Source: Mycobacterium colombiense (GTDB lineage: Bacteria > Actinomycetota > Actinomycetes > Mycobacteriales > Mycobacteriaceae). Taken from it: a stretch of DNA of 64,000 nt. Under the pieces are notes generated by a model. That model was not told the origin of the DNA and ran no database searches. It saw only the letters and a program-made list of their open reading frames with translations. The DNA lies in assembly GCF_001672755.1 (NCBI RefSeq), contig NZ_LZKI01000005.1, forward strand, positions 1 through 64,000, read 5' to 3'. This document shows positions 10,569 to 20,840 of the stretch, piece after piece (positions within the stretch are counted from its first letter, which is position 1; each line of letters opens with the position of its first letter). The position numbers and the translations under genes are program-made.

Positions 10569-10747
10569 TCCCGCTCCCACCTAGTAGAACAGCTGTTCGA
10601 TACCCTAGCGGCCGGCGCCGACGGGTCCCGGTAGGACACGCGGCCGTGCCGCCGATTCCCACGGTGGCGTTAGGGCGCCGAACCCGAGAAAAAGCTGTTA
10701 GCTTTAGCCCACGTTCGCTCGAGCAATGTGGCAACGGAGGGGTTGGC

Positions 10748-11359
10748 GTGGGATCTCTGCTGGTCATGGTCGCCGTGGTGCTCTTCACCGCGTCCATCGT
10801 GGTGCTCGTCGTGGCTTTGCGGCGGCCGAAGCAACCGGCCCAGCGCGGCGGGCGCCAGGACCCGATGGCCGCCGATGCGATGCCGCAGTTCGGTCCCCGC
10901 CAACTCGGGCCCGGGGCCATCGTCAGCTACGGCGGCATCGACTACATCGTGCGCGGTTCGGTCACCTACCGCGAAGGCCCCTTCGTCTGGTGGGAACACC
11001 TGCTGGAGGGCGGCGACCAGCCGATCTGGTTCAGCGTCGAGGAAGACGACGGGCGCCTGGAGCTGGCGATGTGGGTCACCCGCAAGGACGTGCCGCTGCG
11101 GCCCGGCGACCCGTACGTCGTCGACGGCGTGATGTTCCACGAGTCCGAACGCGGCCGCGCCTCCTACACGACCGAGGGCACCACCGGCCTCCCGGCCGGT
11201 GGCGAGATGGAATTCGTCGACTGCACCAACGCCGACGAGTCGGCGCTGCTCTCGTTCGAGCGCTGGGCCCCCGACATGCCCTGGGAGGTGTCGACGGGCA
11301 AGTCCGTCTCGCCCGGCGAGATCACCGTGTACTCGGCGCCCCCGCCCAGCCCGGCGTAG
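10748..11359 (+). CDS. DUF4178 domain membrane-anchored protein (Rv2597-like)
   Basis: 203-residue protein with one N-terminal membrane segment (residues 3-24) followed by a DUF4178 domain (about 50-195) marked by LGPGAIVSYGGIDYIVRGSVTYREGP and the WWEHLLEGG, WFSVEEDDG motifs. Function unknown. Start is GTG 10748 with CGGAGGGG five bases upstream. First gene of a tightly packed five-gene unit with DUF2617, DUF4247, DUF350 and spermidine synthase, an order I recall from M. tuberculosis Rv2597-Rv2601 (knowledge, not searched). Confidence 0.85.
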   Translation: MGSLLVMVAVVLFTASIVVLVVALRRPKQPAQRGGRQDPMAADAMPQFGPRQLGPGAIVSYGGIDYIVRGSVTYREGPFVWWEHLLEGGDQPIWFSVEEDDGRLELAMWVTRKDVPLRPGDPYVVDGVMFHESERGRASYTTEGTTGLPAGGEMEFVDCTNADESALLSFERWAPDMPWEVSTGKSVSPGEITVYSAPPPSPA

Positions 11360-11376
11360 ACCACGAGGCCTCCTCG

Positions 11377-11883
11377 GTGCCCCTTCATCGGCTCGCCGTG
11401 ACCCCGGCCGACGTATCCGGCGAACGGCTGGGACTCGCGCTCAACGCGCCCGTACCCACGCCGCTGGCCAGCTGCCGGCTGGACCACCCCGGCGGCGGCG
11501 CCGCGCTGCTGCTCGGCGTGCTCGGCGCCTCACACGTCGTCGCCGTCGAGCACGCGTTCTCCGAGGAAATCTCCTGCACCGCACGCAGTCTCGGGGCCGA
11601 CCTGCCCGAGCGCACCGAGGCGCCCGGCTACCGCCTGCGGTCCCGCACCGACGCCCACGACGAGGCGAGCTTCCGCCGCCTCGCCCGGGACCTGCGCGGC
11701 CGTTGCGCCCACCGGGCGGGCTGGCTCGGCGGCACGTTTCCCGGTGACGACGCCGCGCTGACCGTGCTGGCCGCCGAACCCGACGGCGCCGGCTGGCGCT
11801 GGCAGACCTGGCACCTCTACCCGGGGCGACCCGCCGGCAACGGCGGAACGGTGGTGCACACGGCCAGCCGGTGGCGCCCGTGA
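11377..11883 (+). CDS. DUF2617 family protein (Rv2598-like)
   Basis: 168-residue soluble protein of the DUF2617 family, function unknown. Landmarks: [19 protein letters not shown], and the C-terminal [10 protein letters not shown]. Start chosen at GTG 11377 (product [13 protein letters not shown]), 17 bases after the upstream DUF4178 stop; the same frame is open far upstream, overlapping that gene, so the start is inferred from the relative known in M. tuberculosis. The stop overlaps the GTG of the next gene by four bases, indicating translational coupling. Confidence 0.82.
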   Translation: MPLHRLAVTPADVSGERLGLALNAPVPTPLASCRLDHPGGGAALLLGVLGASHVVAVEHAFSEEISCTARSLGADLPERTEAPGYRLRSRTDAHDEASFRRLARDLRGRCAHRAGWLGGTFPGDDAALTVLAAEPDGAGWRWQTWHLYPGRPAGNGGTVVHTASRWRP

Positions 11884-12311
11884 GCCGCAACCGCCTGTTC
11901 GTGATCGCCGGTGTGCTGGGCGTGGCCGGGGTGACGTGTCTGATCTTCGGAATCCTCTTGCTGCAGAAGAACATTGCGTCGTATGTCGCCGGTCACTACC
12001 ACGAGTACGCCCGCGACGTGAACGGGACCCGCTACCAGTGCACCGGATCGCCCGACCAGGTGGCCGACGCGCTCGCCGACTACGCCGAACCCGACGCGCG
12101 GGCCGACAACGGCAAGACCGAATACCTGCGCTACAGCAACAACATCGTGATCGTCGGCCCCGACGGCACCTACCCGTGCAGCATCCGCGTCGAACCGCTG
12201 AGCGCCGGATACAGCCACGGCGCCTTCATCTTCCTCGGCCCCGGCTTTTCCCCGGGATCCCCATCGGGCGGCGCCGGGGGCACCCCGGGCGGCCCCGGCG
12301 GAATCAAGTGA
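11880..12311 (+). CDS. DUF4247 family protein (Rv2599-like)
   Basis: 143-residue protein with one N-terminal membrane helix (about 6-26, [22 protein letters not shown]) and an extracytoplasmic DUF4247 domain carrying two cysteines ([12 protein letters not shown] and [10 protein letters not shown]) that could form a disulfide. The C-terminus is a Gly/Pro/Ser-rich tail (residues about 128-141). Start GTG 11880 overlaps the previous stop. A GTG three codons upstream is possible. Function unknown; the operon context ties it to the DUF350 and spermidine synthase membrane proteins. Confidence 0.83.
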   Translation: MSRNRLFVIAGVLGVAGVTCLIFGILLLQKNIASYVAGHYHEYARDVNGTRYQCTGSPDQVADALADYAEPDARADNGKTEYLRYSNNIVIVGPDGTYPCSIRVEPLSAGYSHGAFIFLGPGFSPGSPSGGAGGTPGGPGGIK

Positions 12312-12328
12312 ACGCAAAGGAGAACACC

Positions 12329-12784
12329 ATGTATCTCGCCGTCGAGATCGGCACCGTCGACCTCAATCCCGTGCTGAAAGGCGCAGTCGCGACGATCCTG
12401 TACTTCGTCGTCGGCATGGCTGTGCTTCTCGTCGGGTTCTACGCGGTCGACGTGCTGACCCCGGGAAAGCTGCGCCAGCTGGTGTTCATCGACCGCCGGC
12501 CCAATGCCGTGGTGGTCGCGGGCGCGATGTACATCGCCCTGACCGTCGTCATCATCACCGCCATCGCCAACAGCTACAGCCAGCTGGGCCAGGGACTCGT
12601 CGGGGTGGCGGTGTACGGGCTGATGGGCGTCATCCTGTTGGGCGTCGCGCTGCTGGCGATGCACCTGCTGATCCCGGGCAGTTTTCACGAGCACATCGAC
12701 GAGCCGGATTTGCATCCGGGATCGTTCGCGGTGGCGCTGATACTGCTCGCCGTTGGAGGGGTGACCGCCGCGGCGGTGTCATGA
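12329..12784 (+). CDS. DUF350 family membrane protein (Rv2600-like)
   Basis: 151-residue DUF350 protein with four membrane segments (about 15-42, 65-84, 94-115, 132-150). DUF350 proteins are small integral membrane proteins of unknown function that often occur beside DUF4178 and polyamine synthase genes. The loop [24 protein letters not shown] between helices 1 and 2 is the family's conserved part. Start ATG 12329 after AAAGGAG. Its stop overlaps the start of the spermidine synthase gene (ATGA). Confidence 0.87.
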   Translation: MYLAVEIGTVDLNPVLKGAVATILYFVVGMAVLLVGFYAVDVLTPGKLRQLVFIDRRPNAVVVAGAMYIALTVVIITAIANSYSQLGQGLVGVAVYGLMGVILLGVALLAMHLLIPGSFHEHIDEPDLHPGSFAVALILLAVGGVTAAAVS

Positions 12785-14370
12785 GCGCCGTCAGGTCGGC
12801 GGGCGATGTGCGGGCGCCCGAGGCGACGCCGCCCGCGGCGGTGTCCGGGCGGTGGCGCGCGCTGTTGCTGGCCGCCGTGGCGGCGTGCGCGGCTTGCGGC
12901 ATCATCTACGAACTCGCACTGCTGACGTTGTCGGCCAGTTTGGACGGCGGCGGGATCGTCGCCACATCGCTGATCGTCGCGGGCTACATCGCCGCGCTGG
13001 GCGTTGGCGCCCTGCTGATCAAGCCGCTGCTGGCGCACGCCGCGATCACCTTCATCGCCGTCGAGGCGGTACTGGGCATCGTCGGTGGGCTGTCGGCGGC
13101 GGCGCTGTACGTGGTGTTCGCGTTCCTGGACGGGTCCGTCGGGTCGACGTGGGTGCTGGCGGCGAGCACGGCGCTGATCGGTGGCCTGGTCGGCGCCGAG
13201 GTGCCGCTGTTGATGACGCTGCTGCAGCAGGGCCGGACAGCGGGAGCCGCCGATGCCGGACGCACGCTGGCCAATTTGAACGCCGCCGATTACCTGGGCG
13301 CGCTGCTGGGCGGGCTGGTCTGGCCATTCCTGCTGCTGCCGCAGCTGGGGATGATCCGCGGTGCGGCGGCCACCGGCATGATCAACCTGGCGGCCGCCGC
13401 GGTCGTGGCGATTTTCCTACTGCGCCAAGCGGTTTCGATACGGCAGCTGCTGCTGGCGCTGTGCGCGCTGGCCGCCGCCGTGGGGTTGCTCGCCGCCCTG
13501 CTGCTGCGTTCGGCCGACGTCGAAACAACAAGCAGGCAAAGGCTTTACGCCGACCCGATCGTCGCCTACCGGCACACGGCCTATCAGGAGATCGTCGTGA
13601 CCCGCCGGGGCAACGACACCCGGCTGTATCTGGATGGGGGCCTGCAGTTCTCCACCCGCGACGAATACCGCTACACCGAAAGCCTCGTCTACCCCGCCCT
13701 CGGCAACGGCGCCCACTCGGTGCTGGTGCTCGGCGGCGGCGACGGCCTGGCGGCCCGCGAATTGCTGCGCCAGCCCGGCATTTCCAAGATCGTGCAGGTC
13801 GAGCTCGACCCCGCGGTGATCGACATCGCGCGCACCACGCTGCGCGCAGCCAACGGCGGTTCGTTGGACAACCCGCGGGTGGCGGTGCTGACCGAGGACG
13901 CGATGACCTGGCTACGCGGACCGAACATGGACCGCTTCGACGCGGTCATCGTGGACCTTCCCGATCCCGACACACCCGTGCTGGGCCGGCTGTACTCGAC
14001 GGAGTTCTACGCACTGGTCGCCCGGGCGCTGGCTCCCGGTGGGCTGATGGTGGTGCAGGCGGGCAGCCCGTTCTCCACCCCGACGGCGTATTGGCGCACG
14101 GTTTCCACGATCCGGGCGGCCGGCTACGCGGTCACGCCGTATCACGTGCACGTGCCCACGTTCGGTGACTGGGGATTCGCCCTGGCGCAGCGCGCGGACG
14201 TCGCGCCCACCCCGAAGGTGCCCAGCGACGCGCCCCCGCTGCGTTACCTCAACCAGCAGGTGCTCGACGCCGCCGGCGTGTTCGGCGGCGACATCGGCCC
14301 GCGCCCGGTGGAGCCGTCGACTCTGGACAATCCGCGCATCGTCGAGGACATGCGGCACGGATACGACTAG
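12781..14370 (+). CDS. speE: Membrane-anchored polyamine aminopropyltransferase (spermidine synthase-like)
   Basis: 529-residue protein. The N-terminal half (about residues 25-245) has roughly seven hydrophobic membrane segments; the C-terminal half is a spermidine synthase domain with SAM-type motifs [16 protein letters not shown] and [12 protein letters not shown], an EDAMTWLR acidic motif and VDLPDPDTP. Family enzymes transfer an aminopropyl group from decarboxylated SAM to putrescine; whether the membrane form uses that substrate is not settled. It is the last gene of the DUF4178-DUF2617-DUF4247-DUF350 unit. It converges on yebC with no intergenic gap (stop at 14370, yebC stop at 14371). 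Confidence 0.88.
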   Translation: MSAVRSAGDVRAPEATPPAAVSGRWRALLLAAVAACAACGIIYELALLTLSASLDGGGIVATSLIVAGYIAALGVGALLIKPLLAHAAITFIAVEAVLGIVGGLSAAALYVVFAFLDGSVGSTWVLAASTALIGGLVGAEVPLLMTLLQQGRTAGAADAGRTLANLNAADYLGALLGGLVWPFLLLPQLGMIRGAAATGMINLAAAAVVAIFLLRQAVSIRQLLLALCALAAAVGLLAALLLRSADVETTSRQRLYADPIVAYRHTAYQEIVVTRRGNDTRLYLDGGLQFSTRDEYRYTESLVYPALGNGAHSVLVLGGGDGLAARELLRQPGISKIVQVELDPAVIDIARTTLRAANGGSLDNPRVAVLTEDAMTWLRGPNMDRFDAVIVDLPDPDTPVLGRLYSTEFYALVARALAPGGLMVVQAGSPFSTPTAYWRTVSTIRAAGYAVTPYHVHVPTFGDWGFALAQRADVAPTPKVPSDAPPLRYLNQQVLDAAGVFGGDIGPRPVEPSTLDNPRIVEDMRHGYD

Positions 14371-15126
14371 CTACTCTTCGTCGAGCGCCGCGAGCACCTC
14401 GTCGGACAGGTCGACGTTGGTCCAGACGTTCTGCACGTCGTCGCTGTCCTCCAGCGCGTCGACCAGCTTGAACACCTTACGCGCGCCCTCGACGTCGACG
14501 GGCACGCTGACCGACGGCTGAAAGCTGGCCTCGGCCGATTCGTAGTCGATGCCGGCGTCCTGCAGCGCGGTGCGCACCGCCACCAGGTCGGTCGGCTCGG
14601 AGATGACCTCGAAGCTCTCACCCAGGTCGTTGACGTCCTCGGCGCCGGCCTCCAGCACGGCGGTCAGCACGTCGTCTTCGGTCAGGCCGTTCTTCTCCAG
14701 CGTGACGACGCCCTTGCGGGTGAACAGGTAGGACACCGATCCGGGATCGGCCATGTTGCCGCCGTTGCGGGTGACTGCCACCCGGACCTCACCGGCCGCA
14801 CGGTTGCGGTTGTCGGTGAGGCACTCGATCAGCACCGCCACGCCGTTGGGGCCGTAGCCCTCGTACATGATCGTCTGGTAGTCGGCGCCGCCGGCTTCCT
14901 CGCCCGCGCCCCGCTTGCGGGCGCGCTCGATGTTGTCGTTGGGCACCGAGGTCTTCTTCGCCTTCTGGATGGCGTCGTAGAGCGTCGGATTGCCGGCCGG
15001 GTCACCGCCGCCGGTGCGGGCGGCGACCTCGATGTTCTTGATCAGCCGGGCAAACTCCTTGCCACGGCGCGCGTCTTTGACGGCCTTCTGGTGCTTGGTG
15101 GTGGCCCACTTGGAATGGCCGCTCAT
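14371..15126 (-). CDS. YebC/PmpR family protein
   Basis: 251-residue YebC family protein, starting [14 protein letters not shown] as almost all members do. It contains the conserved [31 protein letters not shown] and [12 protein letters not shown] blocks. Members have been described as transcriptional regulators and, more recently, as factors that relieve ribosome stalling; which role applies here is not visible. Start ATG 15126 with AGGACA upstream. It lies downstream of the pdxT gene on the same strand with a 160-base gap that includes a hairpin, so it may be transcribed separately. Confidence 0.95.
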   Translation of the reverse strand: MSGHSKWATTKHQKAVKDARRGKEFARLIKNIEVAARTGGGDPAGNPTLYDAIQKAKKTSVPNDNIERARKRGAGEEAGGADYQTIMYEGYGPNGVAVLIECLTDNRNRAAGEVRVAVTRNGGNMADPGSVSYLFTRKGVVTLEKNGLTEDDVLTAVLEAGAEDVNDLGESFEVISEPTDLVAVRTALQDAGIDYESAEASFQPSVSVPVDVEGARKVFKLVDALEDSDDVQNVWTNVDLSDEVLAALDEE

Positions 15127-15262
15127 CGGTGTCCTATCTGAAAGTCCTCTTGTTTTTGTGGCCAGACGAGTCTACGTGGACGGTTCGGGTGAGTTGCCCG
15201 GCGACTACGCGGCCGTCTCAGCGGCCCCAGGAGTCACAGCATCGCGGGGATATGCCCGCCGT

Positions 15263-15280
15263 GGCCGGTGTATACCGGCC
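15263..15280 (-). terminator. Possible terminator after pdxT
   Basis: GGCCGGT and ACCGGCC form a 7-bp GC-rich stem with a 4-base loop, seven bases beyond the pdxT stop codon on the minus strand. No T tract follows. Confidence 0.4.
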
Positions 15281-15286
15281 GAACCG

Positions 15287-15877
15287 TCAGCCGGTGACGA
15301 GATCGACGAACAGGTGGTGGATGCGCCGGTCGCCCGTCATCTCCGGGTGAAAAGCCGTGGCCAGCTTGCGGCCCTGCTTGACTGCGACGACGTGCCCGGC
15401 CGCGCTGGCCAGCACCTCCACGCCCTCACCGGCGCGCTCGACCCACGGCGCGCGGATGAACACCGCGCGCACCGGATCGCTGAGCCCCGCGAACGGGATG
15501 TCACCCTCAAAGGAATCGACCTGACGCCCGAAAGCGTTGCGCCGCACCGTCATATCGATGGCGCGCAGCGGCAGTGCCTGGCGCCCGCCCGCACCGGCGT
15601 CCAGGATCTCACTGGCCAGCAGAATCATCCCGGCGCAGGCGCCGTAGGCGGGCAACCCGTCCGCCAGCAGGCCCCGCAGCGGCTCCAGCAGGCCGAGGTC
15701 GAGCAGCAAATGGCTCATTGTGGTCGATTCCCCACCGGGAATGACCAGCCCGTCGACCGCCTCGAGCTCGCCGCGCCGGCGCACCGGCATCGACTCGGCC
15801 CCGGCCTCGCGCAGGGCGGCCAGGTGCTCGCGGGTGTCACCCTGCAGCGCCAGGACCCCGATCCGCGGGGCGCTCAC
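15287..15877 (-). CDS. pdxT: Pyridoxal 5'-phosphate synthase glutaminase subunit PdxT
   Basis: 196-residue glutaminase that releases ammonia from glutamine and channels it to PdxS for pyridoxal phosphate synthesis. Visible: IPGGESTTM (oxyanion strand), nucleophile Cys in [10 protein letters not shown], and the His-x-Glu pair in FHPEMTGD. Start chosen at GTG 15877 ([14 protein letters not shown]), overlapping the thioesterase stop by four bases. Its partner PdxS is two genes upstream, with the acyl-CoA thioesterase between them, the same arrangement known in M. tuberculosis. Confidence 0.96.
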   Translation of the reverse strand: MSAPRIGVLALQGDTREHLAALREAGAESMPVRRRGELEAVDGLVIPGGESTTMSHLLLDLGLLEPLRGLLADGLPAYGACAGMILLASEILDAGAGGRQALPLRAIDMTVRRNAFGRQVDSFEGDIPFAGLSDPVRAVFIRAPWVERAGEGVEVLASAAGHVVAVKQGRKLATAFHPEMTGDRRIHHLFVDLVTG

Positions 15878-16719
15878 TGGTTGGTCGGCTGGTATCCGCG
15901 TTTGAAGCGGGTCAGCCCCTCTTGCATGACGGCCGCGACCATCTCGCCGGACTGCGTGAAGATCTTGCCCTGGCACAGCGCGCGACCGCCGCTGGCCGAC
16001 GGCGAACTCTGGTCGTAGAGCAGCCACTCGTCGGCCCGGAACGGGCGCATGAACCACATCGCGTGGTCCAGCGAGGCCACCTGCAGGTGCTCCCGCACGT
16101 CGAGATGGGTGACCTGCGCCGACCCCAGCAGGGTCAGGTCGCTCATGTAGGCCAGCGCGCAGATGTGCAGGACCGGGTCGTCCGGCAGCGGGTCGCGGTG
16201 GCGGAACCACACCTGCTGCTGGGAGGCCTTGCCCGGCAGCAGATGCAGGCGCTCGCGCGGCACGATGCAGACGTCCCACTCCTCGAACTGCTTGAACCCG
16301 GCGTCGTCGAAGACCTTGATCGAATCCAGGCCCGGCAACCCGTCGGGCGGCGGCGCCGCCGGCATCGGGTCCTGGTGGTGAATGCCCTCCTGATCGGTAT
16401 GGAAGGAGGCGCCCATGCTGAAGATGATTTCCCCGTGCTGGATGGCGTTCACCCGCCGGGTGGCGAACGAGCCGCCGTCGCGGGAGCGCTCGACGATGAA
16501 CACCGTGCGCGCTAAAGCGTCACCGGGCCGCAGGAAATAGCCGTGCAGCGAGTGCACCTGATACTGCGGGTCGACGGTGCGCACCGCCGACACCAGCGAT
16601 TGCCCGGCTACATGGCCCCCGAAGGTGCGCTGCAGGAAGCCCGACTCTGGGCTGAAGATGCTGCCACGGTAGATGTTGACCTCGAGCTGCTCGAGATCGA
16701 GGATCTCTTCGATCGCCAC
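15874..16719 (-). CDS. tesB: Acyl-CoA thioesterase II (TesB family)
   Basis: 281-residue double-hotdog acyl-CoA thioesterase that hydrolyses medium and long-chain acyl-CoAs. Visible: [16 protein letters not shown] and [12 protein letters not shown] in the first hotdog, and [23 protein letters not shown] with [13 protein letters not shown] in the second, containing the family's Asp and Gln/Thr region residues. Start ATG 16719 lies nine bases after the pdxS stop. It sits between pdxS and pdxT in a single transcription unit; why a thioesterase belongs there is not known. Confidence 0.94.
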   Translation of the reverse strand: MAIEEILDLEQLEVNIYRGSIFSPESGFLQRTFGGHVAGQSLVSAVRTVDPQYQVHSLHGYFLRPGDALARTVFIVERSRDGGSFATRRVNAIQHGEIIFSMGASFHTDQEGIHHQDPMPAAPPPDGLPGLDSIKVFDDAGFKQFEEWDVCIVPRERLHLLPGKASQQQVWFRHRDPLPDDPVLHICALAYMSDLTLLGSAQVTHLDVREHLQVASLDHAMWFMRPFRADEWLLYDQSSPSASGGRALCQGKIFTQSGEMVAAVMQEGLTRFKRGYQPTNQ

Positions 16720-16728
16720 GGACTGTTT

Positions 16729-17634
16729 TTACCAGCCGCGTTCGGCCAGCCGATGGGGCTCCGCGATCTGCTCGACGTTGATGCCCACCATCGCCTCGCC
16801 CAGCCCGCGGGACACCTTGGCCAGCACGTCGGGGTCGTCGTAGAAGGTGGTCGCCTTGACGATCGCGGCGGCGCGCTGCGCGGGGTCACCGGACTTGAAG
16901 ATGCCCGAGCCCACGAACACGCCCTCGGCGCCGAGCTGCATCATCATCGCCGCGTCCGCCGGGGTGGCGATGCCGCCCGCGGTGAACAGCGTGACCGGCA
17001 GCTTGCCCGCCCGGGCCACCTCGACGACAAGGTCGTAGGGCGCCTGCAATTCCTTTGCGGCGACGTACAATTCGTCTTCGGACAGCGACGTCAGGCGGCG
17101 GATCTCGCCGCCGATCGCCCGCATGTGCGTGGTCGCGTTGGAGACGTCGCCGGTCCCGGCTTCACCCTTGGAGCGGATCATGGCCGCGCCCTCGCTGATG
17201 CGCCGCAGCGCCTCGCCGAGGTTGGTCGCCCCGCATACGAACGGCACGGTGAACTTCCACTTGTCGATGTGGTGGGTGTAGTCGGCGGGGGTGAGCACCT
17301 CGGACTCGTCGACGTAGTCCACGCCGAGGCTCTGCAGGATCTGCGCCTCGACGAAGTGGCCGATGCGGGCCTTGGCCATCACCGGGATGGTCACCGCGGC
17401 GATGATGCCCTCGATCATGTCCGGGTCGCTCATCCGCGACACCCCGCCCTGTGCGCGGATGTCGGCGGGCACCCGCTCCAGCGCCATGACGGCGACGGCG
17501 CCGGCGGCCTCGGCGATCTTGGCCTGCTCGGGGGTGACGACGTCCATGATGACGCCGCCCTTGAGCATCTCGGCCATACCGCGTTTGACGCGCGCCGTTC
17601 CGGTTCGCCCGTTGCTCGGGTGGGCGGTAGTCAC
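16729..17634 (-). CDS. pdxS: Pyridoxal 5'-phosphate synthase subunit PdxS
   Basis: 301-residue TIM-barrel synthase that condenses ribose 5-phosphate, glyceraldehyde 3-phosphate and ammonia from PdxT to form pyridoxal phosphate. Highly conserved blocks: [46 protein letters not shown] (active-site lysine), [15 protein letters not shown] and [16 protein letters not shown] (phosphate-binding). Length is normal for actinobacteria. It follows the Nudix gene after 70 bases on the same strand, so it may belong to the long pimA operon or have its own promoter in that gap. Confidence 0.97.
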   Translation of the reverse strand: MTTAHPSNGRTGTARVKRGMAEMLKGGVIMDVVTPEQAKIAEAAGAVAVMALERVPADIRAQGGVSRMSDPDMIEGIIAAVTIPVMAKARIGHFVEAQILQSLGVDYVDESEVLTPADYTHHIDKWKFTVPFVCGATNLGEALRRISEGAAMIRSKGEAGTGDVSNATTHMRAIGGEIRRLTSLSEDELYVAAKELQAPYDLVVEVARAGKLPVTLFTAGGIATPADAAMMMQLGAEGVFVGSGIFKSGDPAQRAAAIVKATTFYDDPDVLAKVSRGLGEAMVGINVEQIAEPHRLAERGW

Positions 17635-17704
17635 TGCATGATCTCCTTCAACCGTTGTCGACCCAGTCTAATGAGGCGCTTTTTCCGGCGTTGACTCCAC
17701 GGAG

Positions 17705-18733
17705 TCAGCGGATGGACACCAGCGGCCCGGGGGTGCGGCCGCTGGCGAGCGCGGCCGCGTCGGTGAGCAGTCCGGATAGTTGCATGGGGTACACCGTCTC
17801 CCCCGCCGCGACCAGCGCAGCGATGTCAGCAGCGTCACACCAGCGGTGGCCGTGGATGTAGCTGCGTTCCAGCTCGGTTCGGCCCGTGCGCGACGGCTCG
17901 AACCGCTGGGTGCGGTAGACGAAGTAGAACTCCTCGCTGTCGATCAGCGAGCCGTTGAACTCGAAGACCTCGTCGCGCCGCCACACCGGCCCGACCATCT
18001 CGGCAGGCGCGACCCGCAGACCGGTTTCCTCGGCCAGCTCCCGCGCGGCGGCCTCGGCCAGCCGCTCCCCTTGCTGCACCTCGCCGCCCACCGTGAACCA
18101 CCACTTCGGCGCGTGCTGGTGAGCGAGCGCGGGATCCGACCCGCACAGCAGCAGCACCGCGCCGGTGTCGTCGAGCAGCACGATGCGCGCCGAGGTGCGG
18201 TGGTTGAGGACGCCGTGGTCGCCGTGAGCCAGCGCGTGCGGCCGCTCGACGATCTCGAAATAGCTGGGCAGCGAGGCGGTTCCGCCGAGGTGGAAGAGCC
18301 GCACCAGCGGCCGTTCGGCAAGCGCCAGGGTGTCCCGGACCGCGTCGTTGTGGAAGCGACGGGCCAAGACCACCCGGGCCTCGGCGTCGGCCAGCTCGGC
18401 GATCAGCCCGGCCGGCAGCGACGCCGGATCCACGATGGCCAGCGCGGCGGACAGCTCGTTCTCGGCGTTTTCCCGCGCGGGCCGGGGTGCCCCCTCCGCG
18501 GCGTCGGCCAGCGCAGCGAGCCGCCGCCCTTCCGACGCACCGCCGTAGGCGTCGATGGCGACGGCGCGCGACACCACCGCGCGCCGAGCCAGTGCGCCGT
18601 CCAGCGCCTGCCACGACAGGTCGTAGCGGACGTGCAGTCGGTCCAGCCGGTTGGCCGTCCGGTAGGCCCACGCGCCGAAGACCGCCAGCACCGCGACGAA
18701 AACCGCGATGGCGACAATCAGCCATGTCATCAA
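17705..18733 (-). CDS. Membrane-anchored Nudix hydrolase
   Basis: 342-residue protein with one N-terminal membrane helix (residues 3-24) and a C-terminal Nudix domain. The Nudix box is intact: GGEVQQGERLAEAAARE followed by LAEETGL (G-x5-E-x7-REUxEExGU). The region between about residues 30 and 170 is helical, with many Ala and Arg, and has no recognised domain. Substrate unknown. Its start overlaps the pimA stop by four bases, placing it last in the PI-mannoside operon; a role in clearing nucleotide-linked by-products is only a guess. Confidence 0.9.
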   Translation of the reverse strand: MMTWLIVAIAVFVAVLAVFGAWAYRTANRLDRLHVRYDLSWQALDGALARRAVVSRAVAIDAYGGASEGRRLAALADAAEGAPRPARENAENELSAALAIVDPASLPAGLIAELADAEARVVLARRFHNDAVRDTLALAERPLVRLFHLGGTASLPSYFEIVERPHALAHGDHGVLNHRTSARIVLLDDTGAVLLLCGSDPALAHQHAPKWWFTVGGEVQQGERLAEAAARELAEETGLRVAPAEMVGPVWRRDEVFEFNGSLIDSEEFYFVYRTQRFEPSRTGRTELERSYIHGHRWCDAADIAALVAAGETVYPMQLSGLLTDAAALASGRTPGPLVSIR

Positions 18734-19854
18734 CTGGCCACCTCAACCTTGGCGCCTGACGCGGCGACCGTCTCGTACACCCGCATGATCTGGCTGGCCA
18801 CCACCGACCAGTCGTAGCGCTGGACAGCGGCCAAACCGGCCGTCACATAACGTTCCCGCAGCACATCGTCCTCCAGCACAGCGATCAGCGCATCGGCAAG
18901 CGCGTCGCCGTCGCCGACGGGCACCAGGCACCCGACGTCGCCGTTGCCCAGCACGCGCCGGAAGGCGTCCAGATCGCTCGCCACCACCGGGGTGCCGGCG
19001 GCCAGCGCCTCGACCAGCACGATGCCGAAACTCTCCCCGCCGAGGTTGGGCGCGCAGTACGCGTCGGCGCTGCGCATGGCCGACGCCTTCCCCACGTCGT
19101 CAACCTGGCCGAGGAAGCGGATGTGGTCCACCAATTCGCCTGCCTGGACGCGCAATTGGTCCTCGTCGCCGCGACCGACGACCAGCAGCTGCACGTCGGG
19201 AAAACGCTCTACCAGCCCCGGCAGCGCGTCGAGCAGCACGGACATGCCCTTGCGTGGCTCGTCGTAGCGGCCCAGGAACAGCACTGTCTTACCGGCGCGC
19301 GGGTAGCCGTCCAGGCGCGGCGCCGAAGCGAACGAGGCGACGTCGACGCCGTTGGGGATCTCCACCGCGTCGGTGCCCAGCGCCTCCATCTGCCAGCGGC
19401 GGGCCAGGTCGGAGACCGCGATGCGCCCGACGATCTTCTCGTGCATCGGGCGCAGGATGCCCTGAAACACCGTCAGCGTCAGCGATTTGGTGGTCGACGT
19501 GTGGAACGTCGCCACGATCGGGCCCTCGGCGATGTTCAGCGCCAGCATGGACAGGCTCGGCGCGTTGGGCTCGTGCAGGTGCAGCACGTCGAAATCGCCG
19601 TCGACGAGCCACTTCTTCACCTTGCGGTGGGTGGCCGGCCCGAACCGCAACCGGGCCACCGATCCGTTGTAGGGAATCGGGACGGCCTTGCCCGCCGAGA
19701 CGACGTAGTCGGGCAGCGCGGCGTGCGGCGAGGACGGCGCGAGCACGCTGACGTCGTGGCCCCGGGCGCGCATCACCTCGGCCAGTTGCAGGACGTGCGA
19801 CTGCACCCCGCCCGGAACGTCGAACGAGTAGGGACAGACCATCCCGATCCGCAT
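18730..19854 (-). CDS. pimA: Phosphatidylinositol alpha-mannosyltransferase PimA
   Basis: 374-residue GT-B glycosyltransferase (GT4) that adds the first mannose from GDP-mannose to the 2-position of phosphatidylinositol on the cytoplasmic side of the membrane, the committed step to PIMs, lipomannan and LAM. Visible: N-terminal MRIGMVCPYSFDVPGGVQSH, HLHEPNAPSLS, and the C-terminal nucleotide-sugar motif GGESFGIVLVEALAAGTPVV. Start is ATG 19854, sharing one base with the preceding acyltransferase stop (TGATG). The wider open frame upstream lies inside that gene. Confidence 0.97.
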   Translation of the reverse strand: MRIGMVCPYSFDVPGGVQSHVLQLAEVMRARGHDVSVLAPSSPHAALPDYVVSAGKAVPIPYNGSVARLRFGPATHRKVKKWLVDGDFDVLHLHEPNAPSLSMLALNIAEGPIVATFHTSTTKSLTLTVFQGILRPMHEKIVGRIAVSDLARRWQMEALGTDAVEIPNGVDVASFASAPRLDGYPRAGKTVLFLGRYDEPRKGMSVLLDALPGLVERFPDVQLLVVGRGDEDQLRVQAGELVDHIRFLGQVDDVGKASAMRSADAYCAPNLGGESFGIVLVEALAAGTPVVASDLDAFRRVLGNGDVGCLVPVGDGDALADALIAVLEDDVLRERYVTAGLAAVQRYDWSVVASQIMRVYETVAASGAKVEVAS

Positions 19855-20840
19855 CAGGTGTCCTTCAGCCGGGCCTGCTTGGCTTCGGGCAGGTCGGCCA
19901 GCCACTGCGGCTGCATCATGTGCCAGTCCTCGGGACGGGCGGCGATGTTCTTCTCGAACTGATCGGCCATCGCCTGCGTGATGGCACCGACGTCGCCGCT
20001 GGTGCAGTCCAGCGGCGACTGGATGGAGACGCCCCAGCCCCGATCCTCGAACCAGCAGTGCGCCGGCAGCAGAGCCGCCCCGGTCGCGATGGCGAGCTTC
20101 GCCGGCCCGGCCGGCAGCCGGGTGGGCTCTCCGAAGAAGTCGACCTGCACGCCGGTGCGGGTGAGGTCGCGCTCGGCCATCAGGCACACCACCCGGTTGT
20201 CCCGCAGCCGATCGCACAACACGTCGAACGGCGGCCGTTCTCCCCCGGACAGCGGCAGCACCTCGAAGCCGAGGCTTTCGCGGTAGGCAATGAAGCGCCG
20301 GTACAGCGACTCGGGTTTGAGCCGCTCGGCCACGGTGCTGAACGTGCCGTGTGTCTGCGCCAGCCATACCCCGGCCATGTCCCAGTTGCCGCTGTGCGGC
20401 AACGCGATCACCGCGCCGCGGCCGCGGGCCAGCGCCGCCTCGATATGGTCGTTCCCCAGCACCGAGTCGTGCAGCTCGCGGCCCAGCGCGGCCAGGTCCA
20501 TGCCCGGCAGCCGGAACGCCTCGCGCCAGTAGCGGGCGTAGGAGGCCAGCGAGGCCCGCATCAGCGAGTCGGGCACCTCCTGGGGCGGCACCCCGATCAC
20601 GCGGGCCAGGTTCTTGCGCAGCTGGTCGGGGCCGCCGCCGCGGGCGGCGTAGCGGGCCCCGGCCTCGAATGCGTTGCGCGCGGCGAACTCCGGCATCGCC
20701 CGCACCGCCATCCAGCCGGACGCGTACGCCCAGTCGGCGCCCCGTCCGCCCGTCAGCCGGCCCACCGTCCGGCTGGCCAACTGGCGGGCCATCCGGCGTT
20801 GCGTCCCAATCATTTTCATGCCCGGCGGAGTGGGAATCAC
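19854..20840 (-). CDS. patA: Phosphatidylinositol mannoside acyltransferase (PatA-type)
   Basis: 328-residue membrane-associated acyltransferase of the LpxL/HtrB family that adds palmitate to the 6-position of mannose in PIM1/PIM2. The catalytic H-x4-D/E motif appears as HSGNWDMAG, and the second motif as AERDLTRTGVQVDFFGEPT. Length fits the M. tuberculosis relative. Start chosen at GTG 20840 because it overlaps the pgsA stop by four bases; ATG at 20819 is an alternative. It is flanked by pgsA1 and pimA, consistent with sequential steps of PIM synthesis. Confidence 0.95.
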   Translation of the reverse strand: MIPTPPGMKMIGTQRRMARQLASRTVGRLTGGRGADWAYASGWMAVRAMPEFAARNAFEAGARYAARGGGPDQLRKNLARVIGVPPQEVPDSLMRASLASYARYWREAFRLPGMDLAALGRELHDSVLGNDHIEAALARGRGAVIALPHSGNWDMAGVWLAQTHGTFSTVAERLKPESLYRRFIAYRESLGFEVLPLSGGERPPFDVLCDRLRDNRVVCLMAERDLTRTGVQVDFFGEPTRLPAGPAKLAIATGAALLPAHCWFEDRGWGVSIQSPLDCTSGDVGAITQAMADQFEKNIAARPEDWHMMQPQWLADLPEAKQARLKDT

